Shown here: in pieces, positions 24,762-35,431 of the stretch
Layout: each line of letters starts with the position of its first letter
Numbering within the stretch: position 1 is the first letter of the stretch
Assembly (NCBI GenBank): GCA_017483465.1
Contig: JAFUWN010000054.1
Location: forward strand, 1-41,719
Origin: Oscillospiraceae bacterium
Lineage (GTDB): Bacteria > Bacillota > Clostridia > Oscillospirales > Ruminococcaceae
Length of the DNA stretch: 41,719 nucleotides
Direction of reading: 5' to 3'
Translations under genes and position numbers: made by a program
Notes under the pieces: model-generated
Told to the model about the DNA's origin: nothing
The model's database searches: none
The model's input: only the letters and a program-made list of their open reading frames with translations

Positions 24762-26444
24762 ATGATTTTAACAGGTGCAGAAATTGTTGTTGAAACTCTG
24801 ATCGAACAGGGATGTAAAACTGTGTTCGGTTATCCCGGCGGTCAGGTCATTAATCTTTATGATGCATTATATACAAGAAGCGACAGAATTCAGCATATCT
24901 TGACTGCTCATGAACAGGGTGCAGCCCATGCTGCGGACGGTTATGCCAGAGCTTCCGGAGAGGTCGGCGTTGTCATTGCCACTTCCGGCCCTGGTGCAAC
25001 CAATCTTGTAACAGGTATTGCAACTGCTTATCTGGATTCGATTCCGATGGTCGCCATCACCGGAAATGTTCCGAATTCTTTAATCGGCAAAGACAGCTTT
25101 CAGGAAGTCGATATTACTGGTGTGACTCTGCCGATTACAAAACATAATTTCTTAGTCAAGAGTGTGGATAAACTTGCTGATACGATCAGAGAGGCCTTCA
25201 AAATTGCCAAATCCGGCAGACCCGGCCCCGTTCTGGTCGATATTCCCAAAGATGTACAGGTTGCTTCTTATCCTTATCAGGCCTGTCCTGTTGTGGAAAA
25301 GAAGATGTCCAAAAAAGCAAAGGGCGATAAGCTTTCCAGAGCCGCTCAGATGATTGCAGAATCTCAGAAGCCTTATGTTTATTTCGGCGGCGGTGCGGTA
25401 TCTGCGGATATTTCCAAAGAAATTACAGAATTAGCTGATAAGATCGATGCTCCGATCGGCTGTACCATGATGGGCTTGTCTGCTGTTCCGGTAAATCATC
25501 CGAGATATCTGGGCATGGAGGGTATGCATGGTCATTATGCCTCCAGTGTATCACAGGACGAAGCAGATCTGATTATTACTATCGGTGCAAGATTCAGCGA
25601 CCGTGCTACCGGAAATGTTTCTAAATATGCCAGAAAAGCAAAGATTATTCATATCGATGCTGACGGTGCGGAATTAAATAAAAATGTTTCGGCAGAACTG
25701 GGCATTGAATGTGATGTCAAAGATGCGTTGCAGAGATTGATTTCTCTTGTAGATCAGAAAAAAAATCCAGAATGGATGGCAAGAATTGCAGAACTCAAGG
25801 CCGAAGAACAGGTTCAGTTTGAAAAAGTGACTGCAAAAGACAGAATCACTCCGTATGCTCTGATTCAGGAAACTGCAAAGCATACAGAGGCAGATACTCC
25901 TGTTGTAACAGATGTCGGACAGCATCAGATGTGGGTCGCTCAGTATTATCCGTTCCGGAATTCCAGAACGTTTATTTCCAGCGGCGGCCTCGGAACAATG
26001 GGCTTCGGACTCGGTGCGGCAATCGGTGCAGCCAAGGCAACCGGAAAAAGAACCGTCTTATTCACCGGTGACGGAAGCTTCGGCATGAATCTGAATGAGC
26101 TGGCAACTGTCTCGGCTGAAAATGTTCCTGTTGTCATTGTTATCATGAATAACCATGTACTCGGCATGGTTCGTCAGTGGCAGACACTGTTCTTCCAGAA
26201 GCATTATTCCAATACGGATCTGCATGAGAGAAAAACAGATTTTGTCAAGCTCGCTGATGCATTCGGTATCAGAGGCTACAGAATTCAGGATTTGTCTGAA
26301 TTATCTGCGGTAATAGAAAAAGCATTTGCAGAAAATTCTCCTGCTCTGATCGACTGTGCAATCTATGAAGATGAATTTGTTCTTCCGATGCTCCCGCCCG
26401 GCGGCTGTATCGAAGATATTATCACCGAAAGGAGTGACAAGTAA
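24762..26444 (+). CDS. ilvB: Acetolactate synthase, large (catalytic) subunit
   Basis: A thiamine-diphosphate enzyme of 560 residues that condenses two pyruvates to acetolactate, or pyruvate with 2-oxobutyrate to acetohydroxybutyrate: the first shared step to valine, leucine and isoleucine. Visible features are GYPGGQVINLYDAL, the catalytic Glu in AHEQGAAHAADGYAR, the FAD-domain region ITIGARFSDRATGN, and the ThDP motif GDGSFGMNLNELATV ending in MNN. Length is normal. AAAGGAAAGG precedes the ATG. It overlaps ilvN by one base, so the subunits are translationally coupled. Confidence 0.97.
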   Translation: MILTGAEIVVETLIEQGCKTVFGYPGGQVINLYDALYTRSDRIQHILTAHEQGAAHAADGYARASGEVGVVIATSGPGATNLVTGIATAYLDSIPMVAITGNVPNSLIGKDSFQEVDITGVTLPITKHNFLVKSVDKLADTIREAFKIAKSGRPGPVLVDIPKDVQVASYPYQACPVVEKKMSKKAKGDKLSRAAQMIAESQKPYVYFGGGAVSADISKEITELADKIDAPIGCTMMGLSAVPVNHPRYLGMEGMHGHYASSVSQDEADLIITIGARFSDRATGNVSKYARKAKIIHIDADGAELNKNVSAELGIECDVKDALQRLISLVDQKKNPEWMARIAELKAEEQVQFEKVTAKDRITPYALIQETAKHTEADTPVVTDVGQHQMWVAQYYPFRNSRTFISSGGLGTMGFGLGAAIGAAKATGKRTVLFTGDGSFGMNLNELATVSAENVPVVIVIMNNHVLGMVRQWQTLFFQKHYSNTDLHERKTDFVKLADAFGIRGYRIQDLSELSAVIEKAFAENSPALIDCAIYEDEFVLPMLPPGGCIEDIITERSDK

Positions 26445-26953
26445 TGACGGAACGTTTTGTGATTGCAATTTTAGTAGAAAATCAGCCCGGTATTCTGACC
26501 CGTGTGGCAAGTATGTTCAATCGCCGTGGATTCAATATCGACAGTCTGACCGTCAGCGAGACAGAAACACATGAATATTCCAGAATTACGATCTCTCTGA
26601 CCGGTGATGACGGAATCTGCCGTCAGATTATCAAACAGCTGAAAAAGCTTTATAACGTCAAAGAAGTCAAAGTCATGGACAGACAGAAAAGTGTGTTCCG
26701 TGAACTGGCTCTGATCAAACTCAAGAACGTACCGGAAACCCGGCAGGAAATTTTATCGGCTGTGGATATTTTCCGTTCCAAGATCGTTGATTTTTCTCCG
26801 TCAACGCTCTGTGTCGAAATCACCGGAGAAACTTCCAAAATTGAGGCATTTATTGCACTTGTGGAACCGCTCGGCATTCTCGAAATGTGCCGCACCGGCG
26901 TAGTGGCAATCGAAAGAGGCTGTCACTATCTGAACAGCGATACAAGTCTTTAA
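26444..26953 (+). CDS. ilvN: Acetolactate synthase, small (regulatory) subunit
   Basis: A protein of 169 residues. An N-terminal ACT domain (ERFVIAILVENQPGILTRVASMFNRRGFNIDSLTV) binds the feedback inhibitor valine in this family. It is followed by a second ferredoxin-like domain ending in EPLGILEMCRTGVVAIERG. Length matches bacterial IlvN/IlvH. The start overlaps the ilvB stop (TAATG), with AAAGGAG 9 bases upstream. Its position directly after ilvB supports a holoenzyme with IlvB. Confidence 0.97.
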   Translation: MTERFVIAILVENQPGILTRVASMFNRRGFNIDSLTVSETETHEYSRITISLTGDDGICRQIIKQLKKLYNVKEVKVMDRQKSVFRELALIKLKNVPETRQEILSAVDIFRSKIVDFSPSTLCVEITGETSKIEAFIALVEPLGILEMCRTGVVAIERGCHYLNSDTSL

Positions 26954-26984
26954 ATCATATATTAAATTATTTTATATTTAGTAA

Positions 26985-28025
<1,041 letters not shown>

Positions 28026-28050
28026 TTATGATTTATGCACTATTTGCCGG

Positions 28051-28072
28051 TAATCCCGAAATTTCGGGATTA
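28051..28072. repeat. Perfect 22-base palindrome after ilvC
   Basis: An 11-base perfect inverted repeat without loop (arms TAATCCCGAAA and its complement), flanked by GCAC (28037-28040) and GTGC (28075-28078). No T-tract follows, so it is not a simple terminator. It may be a processing or stability element between ilvC and the next gene. Confidence 0.7.
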
Positions 28073-28106
28073 TCGTGCTATATAGGCAACAAGAGGAGAA
28101 AGTTTT

Positions 28107-28625
28107 ATGAACTCTGATTATATTACACCGGATGAGATTCTGAAAAGTGCTTCCGTTCCGGCCAGGGCTTCTGTACGCAGAAAAGAAATTTTCTATGATG
28201 CAGAAAATCATGAATATTCTGTGGAATTTATGCTTTCCGGTGATTTTATTGCATTCAACTCCCATGCTGAACCGGAAATGTGCCATCAGTATGAACCGTT
28301 CAGCGATGATGATTTTACTGAATATGATTCTCGTCTGCCTTATCTGATGCTCGCCGGAGAAGAAGACTGCATTCTGGAAATCCCCGAAGAAGCGAAAATT
28401 CCTGTTCATATCGGAAAAGCAGTTTATCAAGCTAAAATTGCTTACTATGATGAACAGATTATGACTTTTTATGCCTTTGAAGAAAATACAGTGATCAGTC
28501 AGATCGGCCTTGCCGGTATGGCGATGGTATATAACAAAGATACTGAAAATACTCCTCTTGAAACAAAACTGCTTTCTGCTCTTGAAGAAGCAGTCAGAAC
28601 TTATAAAGAAATTAAACTAGATTGA
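28107..28625 (+). CDS. Uncharacterised acidic protein in the ilv operon
   Basis: A protein of 172 residues that I do not recognise. It is soluble, without signal peptide or membrane segment, and acidic (many Asp and Glu, e.g. SDDDFTEYD, GEEDCILEIPEEA). Predicted alternating strands suggest a beta-rich fold, with a C-terminal helix ending SALEEAVRTYKEIKLD. AGAGGAG precedes the ATG. It lies between ilvC and ilvD, 81 bases after the first and 12 bases before the second, on the same strand. That position makes co-transcription with branched-chain synthesis very likely; whether it acts in that pathway is unknown. Confidence 0.8.
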   Translation: MNSDYITPDEILKSASVPARASVRRKEIFYDAENHEYSVEFMLSGDFIAFNSHAEPEMCHQYEPFSDDDFTEYDSRLPYLMLAGEEDCILEIPEEAKIPVHIGKAVYQAKIAYYDEQIMTFYAFEENTVISQIGLAGMAMVYNKDTENTPLETKLLSALEEAVRTYKEIKLD

Positions 28626-28637
28626 GGTTTTGCGATT

Positions 28638-30299
28638 ATGATGTTTGATGCAAAAAAGGCCGGTGCTCATTGTGCTCCGCAGCGTTCGCTGTTACATGCA
28701 CTCGGTCTGACAAAAGAAGAAATGGAACGTCCGCTTGTCGGAATCGTAAGTTCTTATAATGAAATTGTTCCGGGTCATATGAATCTGGATAAAATTGTAG
28801 AAGCTGTCAAGTTAGGTGTTGCTATGGCCGGCGGTACACCGATCGTATTTCCGGCAATTGCTGTCTGCGATGGTATCGCTATGGGTCACAGAGGTATGAA
28901 ATATTCTCTGGTTACCCGTGACCTGATCGCTGATTCTACTGAAGCTATGGCTTTAGCCCATGCATTCGATGCACTGGTTATGGTTCCGAACTGTGACAAG
29001 AATGTTCCCGGTTTGTTAATGGCTGCCGCAAGAGTCAATATCCCGACGATCTTCGTCAGCGGAGGCCCTATGCTCGCCGGTCATGTTGACGGCAAGAGAA
29101 CCAGCTTATCCAGTATGTTCGAGGCCGTAGGCTCTTATAAAGCCGGAAAAATGGACGAAGAAAAACTCTATGATTATGAACTCAATGCCTGTCCGACATG
29201 CGGAAGCTGTTCCGGTATGTATACGGCAAATTCTCATAACTGCCTGACGGAAGTCCTCGGTATGGGTCTGCGTGGAAACGGTACCATTCCGGCTGTTTAT
29301 TCCAAGAGAATCGAACTCGCCAAACATGTCGGTATGCAGGTTATGGAATTATACAGAAAAAATATCCGTCCCCGTGACATCATGACAGAAAAGGCATTCC
29401 AGAACGCTCTGACTGCGGATATGGCTCTTGGCTGTTCAACGAACAGTATGCTTCATCTTCCGGCAATCGCTCATGAATGCGGTGTGGAAATCAATCTGGA
29501 TATTGCCAATCAGATCAGTGCAAAAACTCCGAATCTCTGTCATCTTGCTCCGGCTGGTCATACCTATATGGAACAGCTTGATGAAGCAGGCGGTGTTTAT
29601 GCGGTTCTGAATGAACTGAACAAGAAAAATCTGATTCATACAGATGTTATGACTGTAACCGGAAAAACTCTCGGTGAAAATATCGAGGGCTGTATCAATC
29701 GTGATCCGGAAGTCATCCGGCCGATTGACAATCCGTTCAGCGAAACAGGCGGTATTGCTGTTCTGAGAGGCAATCTCGCTCCGGATGGATGCGTTGTCAA
29801 GAGAAGTGCTGTCGCTCCGGAAATGCTGGTTCATGAAGGCCCTGCAAAGGTATTCGACAGCGAAGAAGAGACGATTGCAGCAATCTATGCCGGAAAAGTC
29901 GTTGCCGGTGATGTGGTAGTCATCCGCTATGAAGGGCCGTCCGGCGGCCCCGGTATGAGAGAAATGCTGTCTCCGACTTCTGCAATTGCAGGTATGGGCT
30001 TGGATAAAGAAGTTGCCCTCATCACAGACGGCAGATTCTCCGGTGCGACCCGTGGTGCTTCTATCGGCCATGTTTCTCCGGAAGCTGTCAGAGGCGGTCT
30101 GATCGCCTATGTTCAGGACGGCGATATGATCTCGATCAATATTCCGGAATATAAGATTGAATTGAAAGTCTCTGACGAAGAGATTGCAAAGCGTAAAGAA
30201 ACTACAGAAATCAAAGTCAAGACAGATGTCACAGGCTATCTGAAACGCTATGCTAAAATGGTTTCTTCTGCGGACAGAGGTGCAATTATTAATTATTGA
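28638..30299 (+). CDS. ilvD: Dihydroxy-acid dehydratase
   Basis: A protein of 553 residues of the IlvD/Edd family, dehydrating dihydroxy acids to the 2-oxo acids of valine and isoleucine. Iron-sulfur ligands are seen in [10 protein letters not shown] and [15 protein letters not shown]. The C-terminal domain has [27 protein letters not shown] and IGHVSPEA. Two ATGs stand together (28638 and 28641); either gives the same protein less one residue. The protein is oxygen-sensitive in this family, consistent with an anaerobe. Confidence 0.97.
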   Translation: MMFDAKKAGAHCAPQRSLLHALGLTKEEMERPLVGIVSSYNEIVPGHMNLDKIVEAVKLGVAMAGGTPIVFPAIAVCDGIAMGHRGMKYSLVTRDLIADSTEAMALAHAFDALVMVPNCDKNVPGLLMAAARVNIPTIFVSGGPMLAGHVDGKRTSLSSMFEAVGSYKAGKMDEEKLYDYELNACPTCGSCSGMYTANSHNCLTEVLGMGLRGNGTIPAVYSKRIELAKHVGMQVMELYRKNIRPRDIMTEKAFQNALTADMALGCSTNSMLHLPAIAHECGVEINLDIANQISAKTPNLCHLAPAGHTYMEQLDEAGGVYAVLNELNKKNLIHTDVMTVTGKTLGENIEGCINRDPEVIRPIDNPFSETGGIAVLRGNLAPDGCVVKRSAVAPEMLVHEGPAKVFDSEEETIAAIYAGKVVAGDVVVIRYEGPSGGPGMREMLSPTSAIAGMGLDKEVALITDGRFSGATRGASIGHVSPEAVRGGLIAYVQDGDMISINIPEYKIELKVSDEEIAKRKETTEIKVKTDVTGYLKRYAKMVSSADRGAIINY

Positions 30300-30338
30300 T
30301 TTTTAGTAAGATAAATTAGAATCCAGTGGGTGAATGCT

Positions 30339-30740
30339 ATGGGACAAATTATCGGTCTGATGCTGATCAGCGTGATTTCTTTTGCAATTGTGCATGATTT
30401 GGCAGATGAACTCTTGAAATACAATCTGAGCAAAAGAAACTACAAATCAGTCATGAGCCGTCAAAGTCTGAAAGAAAGAGTATTATTAGAAAATTACTGT
30501 CCTGCGGTCACCAGACATAAGAAAATGATAAAATATTGTTATAGTCTGAATATACTGCTAATTCTATTCTTTTTGATTTCGTTATTTGTCCTGCCGATAT
30601 GTATTTTTAATATTGTTATCAGAAAATATATTATTACGGCACTGGTTCTGAAAGCTCTGCTTCTGGACTGTCAGGTATTTATCTTTGCTTTCCTGAATAC
30701 GAAACCGCAGAAACATGGCGGTATAGGGTGGAGATTTTAG
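30339..30740 (+). CDS. Small membrane protein, unknown, between ilvD and leuC
   Basis: A protein of 133 residues. ATG 30339 is preferred over GTG 30330 because GGTG lies 7 bases before it. One hydrophobic segment lies at residues 3-19 and two lie close together at about 68-90 and 92-116. A basic loop (KYNLSKRNYKSVMSRQSLKERVLLENYCP) separates them. There is no family I recognise. The gap to ilvD is 39 bases and to leuC 53 bases. Codons are AT-richer than in ilvD and leuC. It may be a later insertion in the operon. Confidence 0.65.
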   Translation: MGQIIGLMLISVISFAIVHDLADELLKYNLSKRNYKSVMSRQSLKERVLLENYCPAVTRHKKMIKYCYSLNILLILFFLISLFVLPICIFNIVIRKYIITALVLKALLLDCQVFIFAFLNTKPQKHGGIGWRF

Positions 30741-30793
30741 CAATCTGAATTCTGATTTATCAAAATATAAAACTACGAAAGGACTGATACTTC

Positions 30794-32056
30794 ATGGGTA
30801 TGACCATGACTCAGAAAATTCTTGCCGCTCATGCCGGACTTGATCAAGTCGAGGCCGGTCAGCTGATTCTTGTAAATCTGGATTTGGTGCTCGGCAATGA
30901 TATTACTTCTCCCGTGGCAATCAAGGCATTCAGAAACATGGGAAAAGAACAGGTGTTTGATAAAGAAAAAGTCACGATGGTAATGGATCATTTCGCTCCG
31001 AATAAAGATATTAAAGCGGCTCAGCAGTGCATGATGTGCCGTGACTTCTGCGGAGATCAGGAAATTACTAATTTCTATGATGTCGGTCAGATGGGAATTG
31101 AACATGCTCTTCTGCCGGAAAAAGGTCTTGTTGTCTCCGGTGATGCTGTGATCGGTGCGGATTCGCATACCTGTACTTACGGTGCATTAGGTGCATTCTC
31201 GACAGGTGTCGGCTCGACTGATATGGCATGTGGCATGGCAATCGGAAAAGCCTGGTTTAAAGTGCCGTCTGCAATCAAGTTTGATCTCAAAGGCAAGTTA
31301 AATCCATATGTCTCCGGTAAAGATGTGATTCTGCATATTATCGGCATGATCGGCGTTGACGGAGCATTATATAAATCTATGGAATTTGTCGGTGAAGGCC
31401 TGGCAAGTCTCTCTATGGCTGACCGTCTGTGTATGGCAAATATGGCAATTGAGGCAGGTGCTAAGAATGGTATTTTTGCTGTTGATGACATTACTAAAGC
31501 GTATGTCAGAGAACATTCCGACCGTGAACCGGTGGTATACGAGGCTGATGCAGATGCCGTTTATGAAAAAACTTATGTCATCGACCTTTCTGAAATCAAG
31601 CATACAGTATCTTTCCCCCATCTGCCGGAAAATACTCATACAACTGATGAAATTGATGAAATCAGGATTCAGCAGGTTGTTATCGGTTCTTGTACCAACG
31701 GAAGACTCGAAGATCTGAAAGCCGCTGCCGAAATCATGCAGGGTAAGAAAGTCGCTAAGGGAGTCAGATGCATTGTCATTCCGGCAACACAGAGAATTTA
31801 TCTCGAAGCGATGGAAGCCGGCTATTTAAAGACATTTATCGAATGCGGAGCCGTGGTTTCTACACCGACATGCGGCCCCTGTCTGGGCGGTCATATGGGT
31901 ATCTTAGCCGAACATGAAAAGGCGGTTGCTACTACGAACAGAAACTTCCTCGGCAGAATGGGTCATGTGACATCTGAAATTTATCTGGCAAGTCCGGAAG
32001 TCGCCGCCGCAAGTGCGGTTACCGGAAAAATTTCCGCTCCTGAGGAGGTGCTTTAA
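30794..32056 (+). CDS. leuC: 3-isopropylmalate dehydratase, large subunit
   Basis: An aconitase-family protein of 420 residues that, with LeuD, converts 2-isopropylmalate to 3-isopropylmalate in leucine synthesis. Features are [24 protein letters not shown] and the three [4Fe-4S] cysteines in GSCTNGR and [10 protein letters not shown]. The length of 420 residues fits the shorter archaeal/clostridial LeuC type rather than the 466-residue E. coli form. A GAAAGGA site precedes the ATG. leuD starts two bases after its stop. Confidence 0.95.
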   Translation: MGMTMTQKILAAHAGLDQVEAGQLILVNLDLVLGNDITSPVAIKAFRNMGKEQVFDKEKVTMVMDHFAPNKDIKAAQQCMMCRDFCGDQEITNFYDVGQMGIEHALLPEKGLVVSGDAVIGADSHTCTYGALGAFSTGVGSTDMACGMAIGKAWFKVPSAIKFDLKGKLNPYVSGKDVILHIIGMIGVDGALYKSMEFVGEGLASLSMADRLCMANMAIEAGAKNGIFAVDDITKAYVREHSDREPVVYEADADAVYEKTYVIDLSEIKHTVSFPHLPENTHTTDEIDEIRIQQVVIGSCTNGRLEDLKAAAEIMQGKKVAKGVRCIVIPATQRIYLEAMEAGYLKTFIECGAVVSTPTCGPCLGGHMGILAEHEKAVATTNRNFLGRMGHVTSEIYLASPEVAAASAVTGKISAPEEVL

Positions 32057-32058
32057 TC

Positions 32059-32553
32059 ATGAAGTTTACAGGCAAAGTCATCAAATACGGTGATAATATT
32101 GATACTGATGTCATCATTCCGGCAAGATATTTAAATACCAGCGATCATAAAGAATTAGCTTCTCACTGCATGGAAGATATTGATACAAGTTTTGTCTCCA
32201 GAGTTCAGGAAGGCGATATTATGGTCGGCGGCTGGAATTTCGGCTGTGGTTCATCCCGTGAACATGCTCCGATTGCAATTAAGGCAAGCGGTATTTCTCT
32301 GGTGATCGCCAAGAGTTTCGCAAGAATTTTTTATCGCAATGCGATTAATATCGGCCTTGCAATTGTCGAATCTGAAAAAGCCGCTGAAGCCATCCAGGAA
32401 GGCAATGTCATCACGGCAGATTTAGATAACGGCATTCTGCATAACGAGACAACCGGAAAAGAATATCAGGTTGAGCCGTTCCCGGCATTCATCCAGACGA
32501 TTATTGAAAACGGCGGCTTAGTAGAATCTATCAGGAACGGAAGTATCAAGTAA
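32059..32553 (+). CDS. leuD: 3-isopropylmalate dehydratase, small subunit
   Basis: A protein of 164 residues, the swivel-domain partner of LeuC. It shows [39 protein letters not shown] and [17 protein letters not shown], all typical of the short LeuD type. GAGGAGGTG precedes the ATG. The stop codon overlaps the ATG of the AAA+ ATPase gene by one base (TAATG). Confidence 0.95.
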   Translation: MKFTGKVIKYGDNIDTDVIIPARYLNTSDHKELASHCMEDIDTSFVSRVQEGDIMVGGWNFGCGSSREHAPIAIKASGISLVIAKSFARIFYRNAINIGLAIVESEKAAEAIQEGNVITADLDNGILHNETTGKEYQVEPFPAFIQTIIENGGLVESIRNGSIK

Positions 32554-33830
32554 TGTTTCATGATTTACATGACAGGCTCGATGAATTGGCTGTATTCCGG
32601 GTTCTGAATCAGGATAAAGTCTTTCATGCCTTTCATCAGCTGCTGAGAATCACCGGAGAACAGGGCATTGACTGGTGGGTCAGAAAAGCAGAGTATTACC
32701 GCTTTGTAACACTGCTCTATCAGGAACATACTGACAACTGGACAGAATATCTCAAAAATCTGGTCTTGTCGGTTGAAACACCCTGCACATGGTTCGCTTC
32801 TGATCATGCAGAAATTCCGGAGAATATAGAAAATTCCGCAAGGCGGGAATTGAAATATTTATCCAAAATGGCCGGAATTTCATCACAGCTGATGAAACAG
32901 CATTATTTCATCATGGGCTATGGTGAATTTACTGGTTATGAAGGACTCCAGCCGGACTGGAAAGCCGAAGAAATCGACCTGGAAACGCTCTATTTCGACC
33001 GGCTCGGAAATATTCAGAAATATGGCTTCGGAATCTGGGCAAAATATAAAATGTTCCAGATGAAATTGTCTGCTGATTCTGAAAACGGCTATTTTCTGAA
33101 ACCGGTATCTTCTCCGGACAGTATCAGCCTGAAAGAGCTGATCGGCTATGAACTCCAGAGAAAACAGGTGATCGAAAATACAGAAGCTCTCCTGAACGGC
33201 CTGAAAGCTTCCAATATTTTATTATACGGTTCGGCAGGAACAGGAAAATCGGCAACTGTCAAGGCCGTGGCAAATGCCTATGCTGAACAGGGTCTGCGGC
33301 TGATCGAATTATCTAAAAATGAATTGCACTTGCTTCCGGAACTGCTTGAAGAATTAAATTCCAATCCGCTGAAATTTATTTTATTTATTGATGATCTGAG
33401 TTTTCAGGAAAATGATGATAATTTCAGTGCCCTGAAAGCCGTTCTCGAAGGCAGTATCTCCGCCAGAGCACAGAATACTGTAATCTATGCGACAAGCAAC
33501 AGACGGCATATCGTCCGTGAAACGTTCTCGCAGAGAGCCGGAGATGAAGTGCATAGAAACGATACCGTGCAGGAAACTGTCTCGCTTTCCGAAAGATTCG
33601 GAATTCAGTTATTGTTCGACAGGCCGGATAAAAAATTATATCTCGAAATCGTCCGGAGCCTTGCAGAACAGTATGCTCTGCAATACAGCCCCGAAGAACT
33701 CGCTTTGCAGGCCGAACAGTTCGCTATGAGAAAAAGCGGCCGGTCGGCAAGAGCTGCCCGGCAGCTTGCCGAACAGCTTTTCTATCAACAAAATCAGAAA
33801 ATAAGGAGTGATTCCGATGCTGACACTTGA
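32553..33830 (+). CDS. DUF815-type AAA+ ATPase, embedded between leuD and ilvA
   Basis: A protein of 425 residues. The N-terminal 200 residues are helical and lack known motifs. The AAA+ core resembles DUF815: Walker A GSAGTGKS (226-233), Walker B FILFIDDL (Asp280-Asp281), sensor-1 Asn in VIYATSN, and an Arg-rich end (RKSGRSARAARQ). It overlaps leuD by one base and ilvA by 14 bases, which points to coupled translation with both. The family has no established function that I know of. A chaperone or remodelling role, for example on the iron-sulfur enzymes of the operon, is only a guess. Its own ribosome binding site is weak. Confidence 0.85.
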   Translation: MFHDLHDRLDELAVFRVLNQDKVFHAFHQLLRITGEQGIDWWVRKAEYYRFVTLLYQEHTDNWTEYLKNLVLSVETPCTWFASDHAEIPENIENSARRELKYLSKMAGISSQLMKQHYFIMGYGEFTGYEGLQPDWKAEEIDLETLYFDRLGNIQKYGFGIWAKYKMFQMKLSADSENGYFLKPVSSPDSISLKELIGYELQRKQVIENTEALLNGLKASNILLYGSAGTGKSATVKAVANAYAEQGLRLIELSKNELHLLPELLEELNSNPLKFILFIDDLSFQENDDNFSALKAVLEGSISARAQNTVIYATSNRRHIVRETFSQRAGDEVHRNDTVQETVSLSERFGIQLLFDRPDKKLYLEIVRSLAEQYALQYSPEELALQAEQFAMRKSGRSARAARQLAEQLFYQQNQKIRSDSDADT

Positions 33831-35019
33831 TAAAATTTATCATGCCAGTTATGTACTGGAAGATGTAATCCGTCAGACGGATATTATTCATGCACCGAAG
33901 CTCTGCCCCGATGCAAATGTCTATCTGAAAACTGAAAATTTACAGATTACAGGTTCTTTTAAAGTCCGTGGTGCGTATTATAAAATTTCACAGCTGAGCG
34001 AAGAGGAAAAGGCCAGAGGTGTAATCGCCTGTTCTGCCGGAAATCATGCTCAGGGCGTTGCATTGGCCGCAACCAAAAACGGTATCAAATCACTGATTTG
34101 TCTGCCGGACGGTGCACCGATCTCAAAAGTAGAGGCTACTAAGGGATATGGTGCAGAGGTCTGCCTTGTACCGGGTGTCTATGATGATGCCTATCAGAAA
34201 GCTCTTGAACTCCGTGACGAAAAGGGCTATACGTTCATTCATCCGTTTGATGATGAAGATGTCATTGCCGGACAGGGAACTATCGGACTTGAAATCAGCA
34301 AACAGCTCCGTGATGTGGATATTGTAGTTGTTCCGATCGGCGGCGGCGGTCTGATCTCTGGTGTTGCGTTTGCCCTGAAAAGTCTGAATCCGAAAATTCG
34401 TGTTTATGGCGTACAGGCGAGCGGTGCTCCGTCAATGGTTGCTTCACTCCAGCAGGATGAAATTGTATGCCTGGATAAAGTCGGAACAATCGCAGACGGC
34501 ATCAAAGTCAAAGAACCCGGAGAACATACTTTTGAACTTGTCAGAAAATATGTCGACGGTGTTGTGACCGTGACGGATGACGAAGTGTCTTCTGCAATCC
34601 TGGCTTTGATCGAGCAGCATAAGCTGATCGCTGAGGGTGCCGGTGCTGTTCCGGCAGCCGCTGTGATGTTTAATAAGATTCCGGATATGAAAGGCAAAAA
34701 TGTGGTTTGTCTGGTATCCGGCGGTAACATTGATGTGACGATCTTATCCAGAGTCATCAAGAGAGGTCTGCTTAAATCCGGCCGGAGCGATACGCTGACC
34801 ATTCAGCTCGAAGACAAGCCCGGACAGCTGAAAGGCGTTTCGGCAATTCTTGCTGATCTGGGCGGCAATGTCGTTTCGATTCATCATGAAAGAGCAAGCG
34901 AAGACAGCGATATTACTGACTGTGTATTAAGAATCGTACTCGAAACCAGAAATTATGATCATATCCGTCAGATTCGTCAGGCTCTGACTGATGCCGGATT
35001 CAAGATCGTAAATAAATAA
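33817..35019 (+). CDS. ilvA: Threonine deaminase (threonine ammonia-lyase) with ACT domain
   Basis: A PLP enzyme of 400 residues converting threonine to 2-oxobutyrate, the entry to isoleucine. ATG 33817 is chosen over GTG 33808 because AAGGAG (33803-33808) lies 8 bases before it. The PLP lysine is in TGSFKVRGAYYK (Lys49), and the phosphate loop is GGGGLISG. A single short C-terminal ACT domain (about 330-400, LTIQLEDKPGQLKGVSAILAD) replaces the two regulatory domains of E. coli IlvA. This short form also occurs in the catabolic (TdcB-like) group, but the operon context supports synthesis. Its start overlaps the end of the DUF815 gene. Confidence 0.95.
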   Translation: MLTLDKIYHASYVLEDVIRQTDIIHAPKLCPDANVYLKTENLQITGSFKVRGAYYKISQLSEEEKARGVIACSAGNHAQGVALAATKNGIKSLICLPDGAPISKVEATKGYGAEVCLVPGVYDDAYQKALELRDEKGYTFIHPFDDEDVIAGQGTIGLEISKQLRDVDIVVVPIGGGGLISGVAFALKSLNPKIRVYGVQASGAPSMVASLQQDEIVCLDKVGTIADGIKVKEPGEHTFELVRKYVDGVVTVTDDEVSSAILALIEQHKLIAEGAGAVPAAAVMFNKIPDMKGKNVVCLVSGGNIDVTILSRVIKRGLLKSGRSDTLTIQLEDKPGQLKGVSAILADLGGNVVSIHHERASEDSDITDCVLRIVLETRNYDHIRQIRQALTDAGFKIVNK

Positions 35020-35053
35020 ATTAATTATTATTATTATTAAGGAGTTGTTTATC

Positions 35054-35431
35054 ATGGCAGAAAAAATTTATACTGAAACTGCACCTGCTGCAATCGGCCC
35101 TTATTCACAGGCCGTCAAAGCCGGTAATACGGTTTATACTTCCGGACAGATTGCAATCGTTCCGGCAACAGGCAATATCGAAGCGACGGATATTCAGGGT
35201 CAGACCGAACAGGTCATGAAAAATCTCAGCGAAGTCCTGAAAGCCGCCGGAACAGATTTTTCCAAAGTCGTCAAGACAACCTGTTTTCTGGCTGATATTG
35301 CAGATTTTGCAGAATTTAATAAAATCTACGGAAATTATATCACAGAAAAACCGGCCCGCAGCTGTGTCGCTGTGAAAGATCTGCCCAAGGGTGCTCTTGT
35401 AGAAGTCGAAGTCATTGCGGTAACAGACTGA
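35054..35431 (+). CDS. ridA: Enamine/imine deaminase RidA
   Basis: A 125-residue member of the RidA (YjgF/YER057c) family. It hydrolyses reactive 2-aminoacrylate and 2-aminocrotonate released by PLP enzymes such as IlvA. It shows the start GPYSQAVKAGNTVYTSGQI, QTEQVMKNLSEVLKAAG and the carboxylate-binding Arg102 in PARSCV. ATG 35054 has AAGGAG upstream. It lies 34 bases after ilvA, its natural partner. The last 20 bases overlap the opposite-strand DUF6512 gene. Confidence 0.95.
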   Translation: MAEKIYTETAPAAIGPYSQAVKAGNTVYTSGQIAIVPATGNIEATDIQGQTEQVMKNLSEVLKAAGTDFSKVVKTTCFLADIADFAEFNKIYGNYITEKPARSCVAVKDLPKGALVEVEVIAVTD

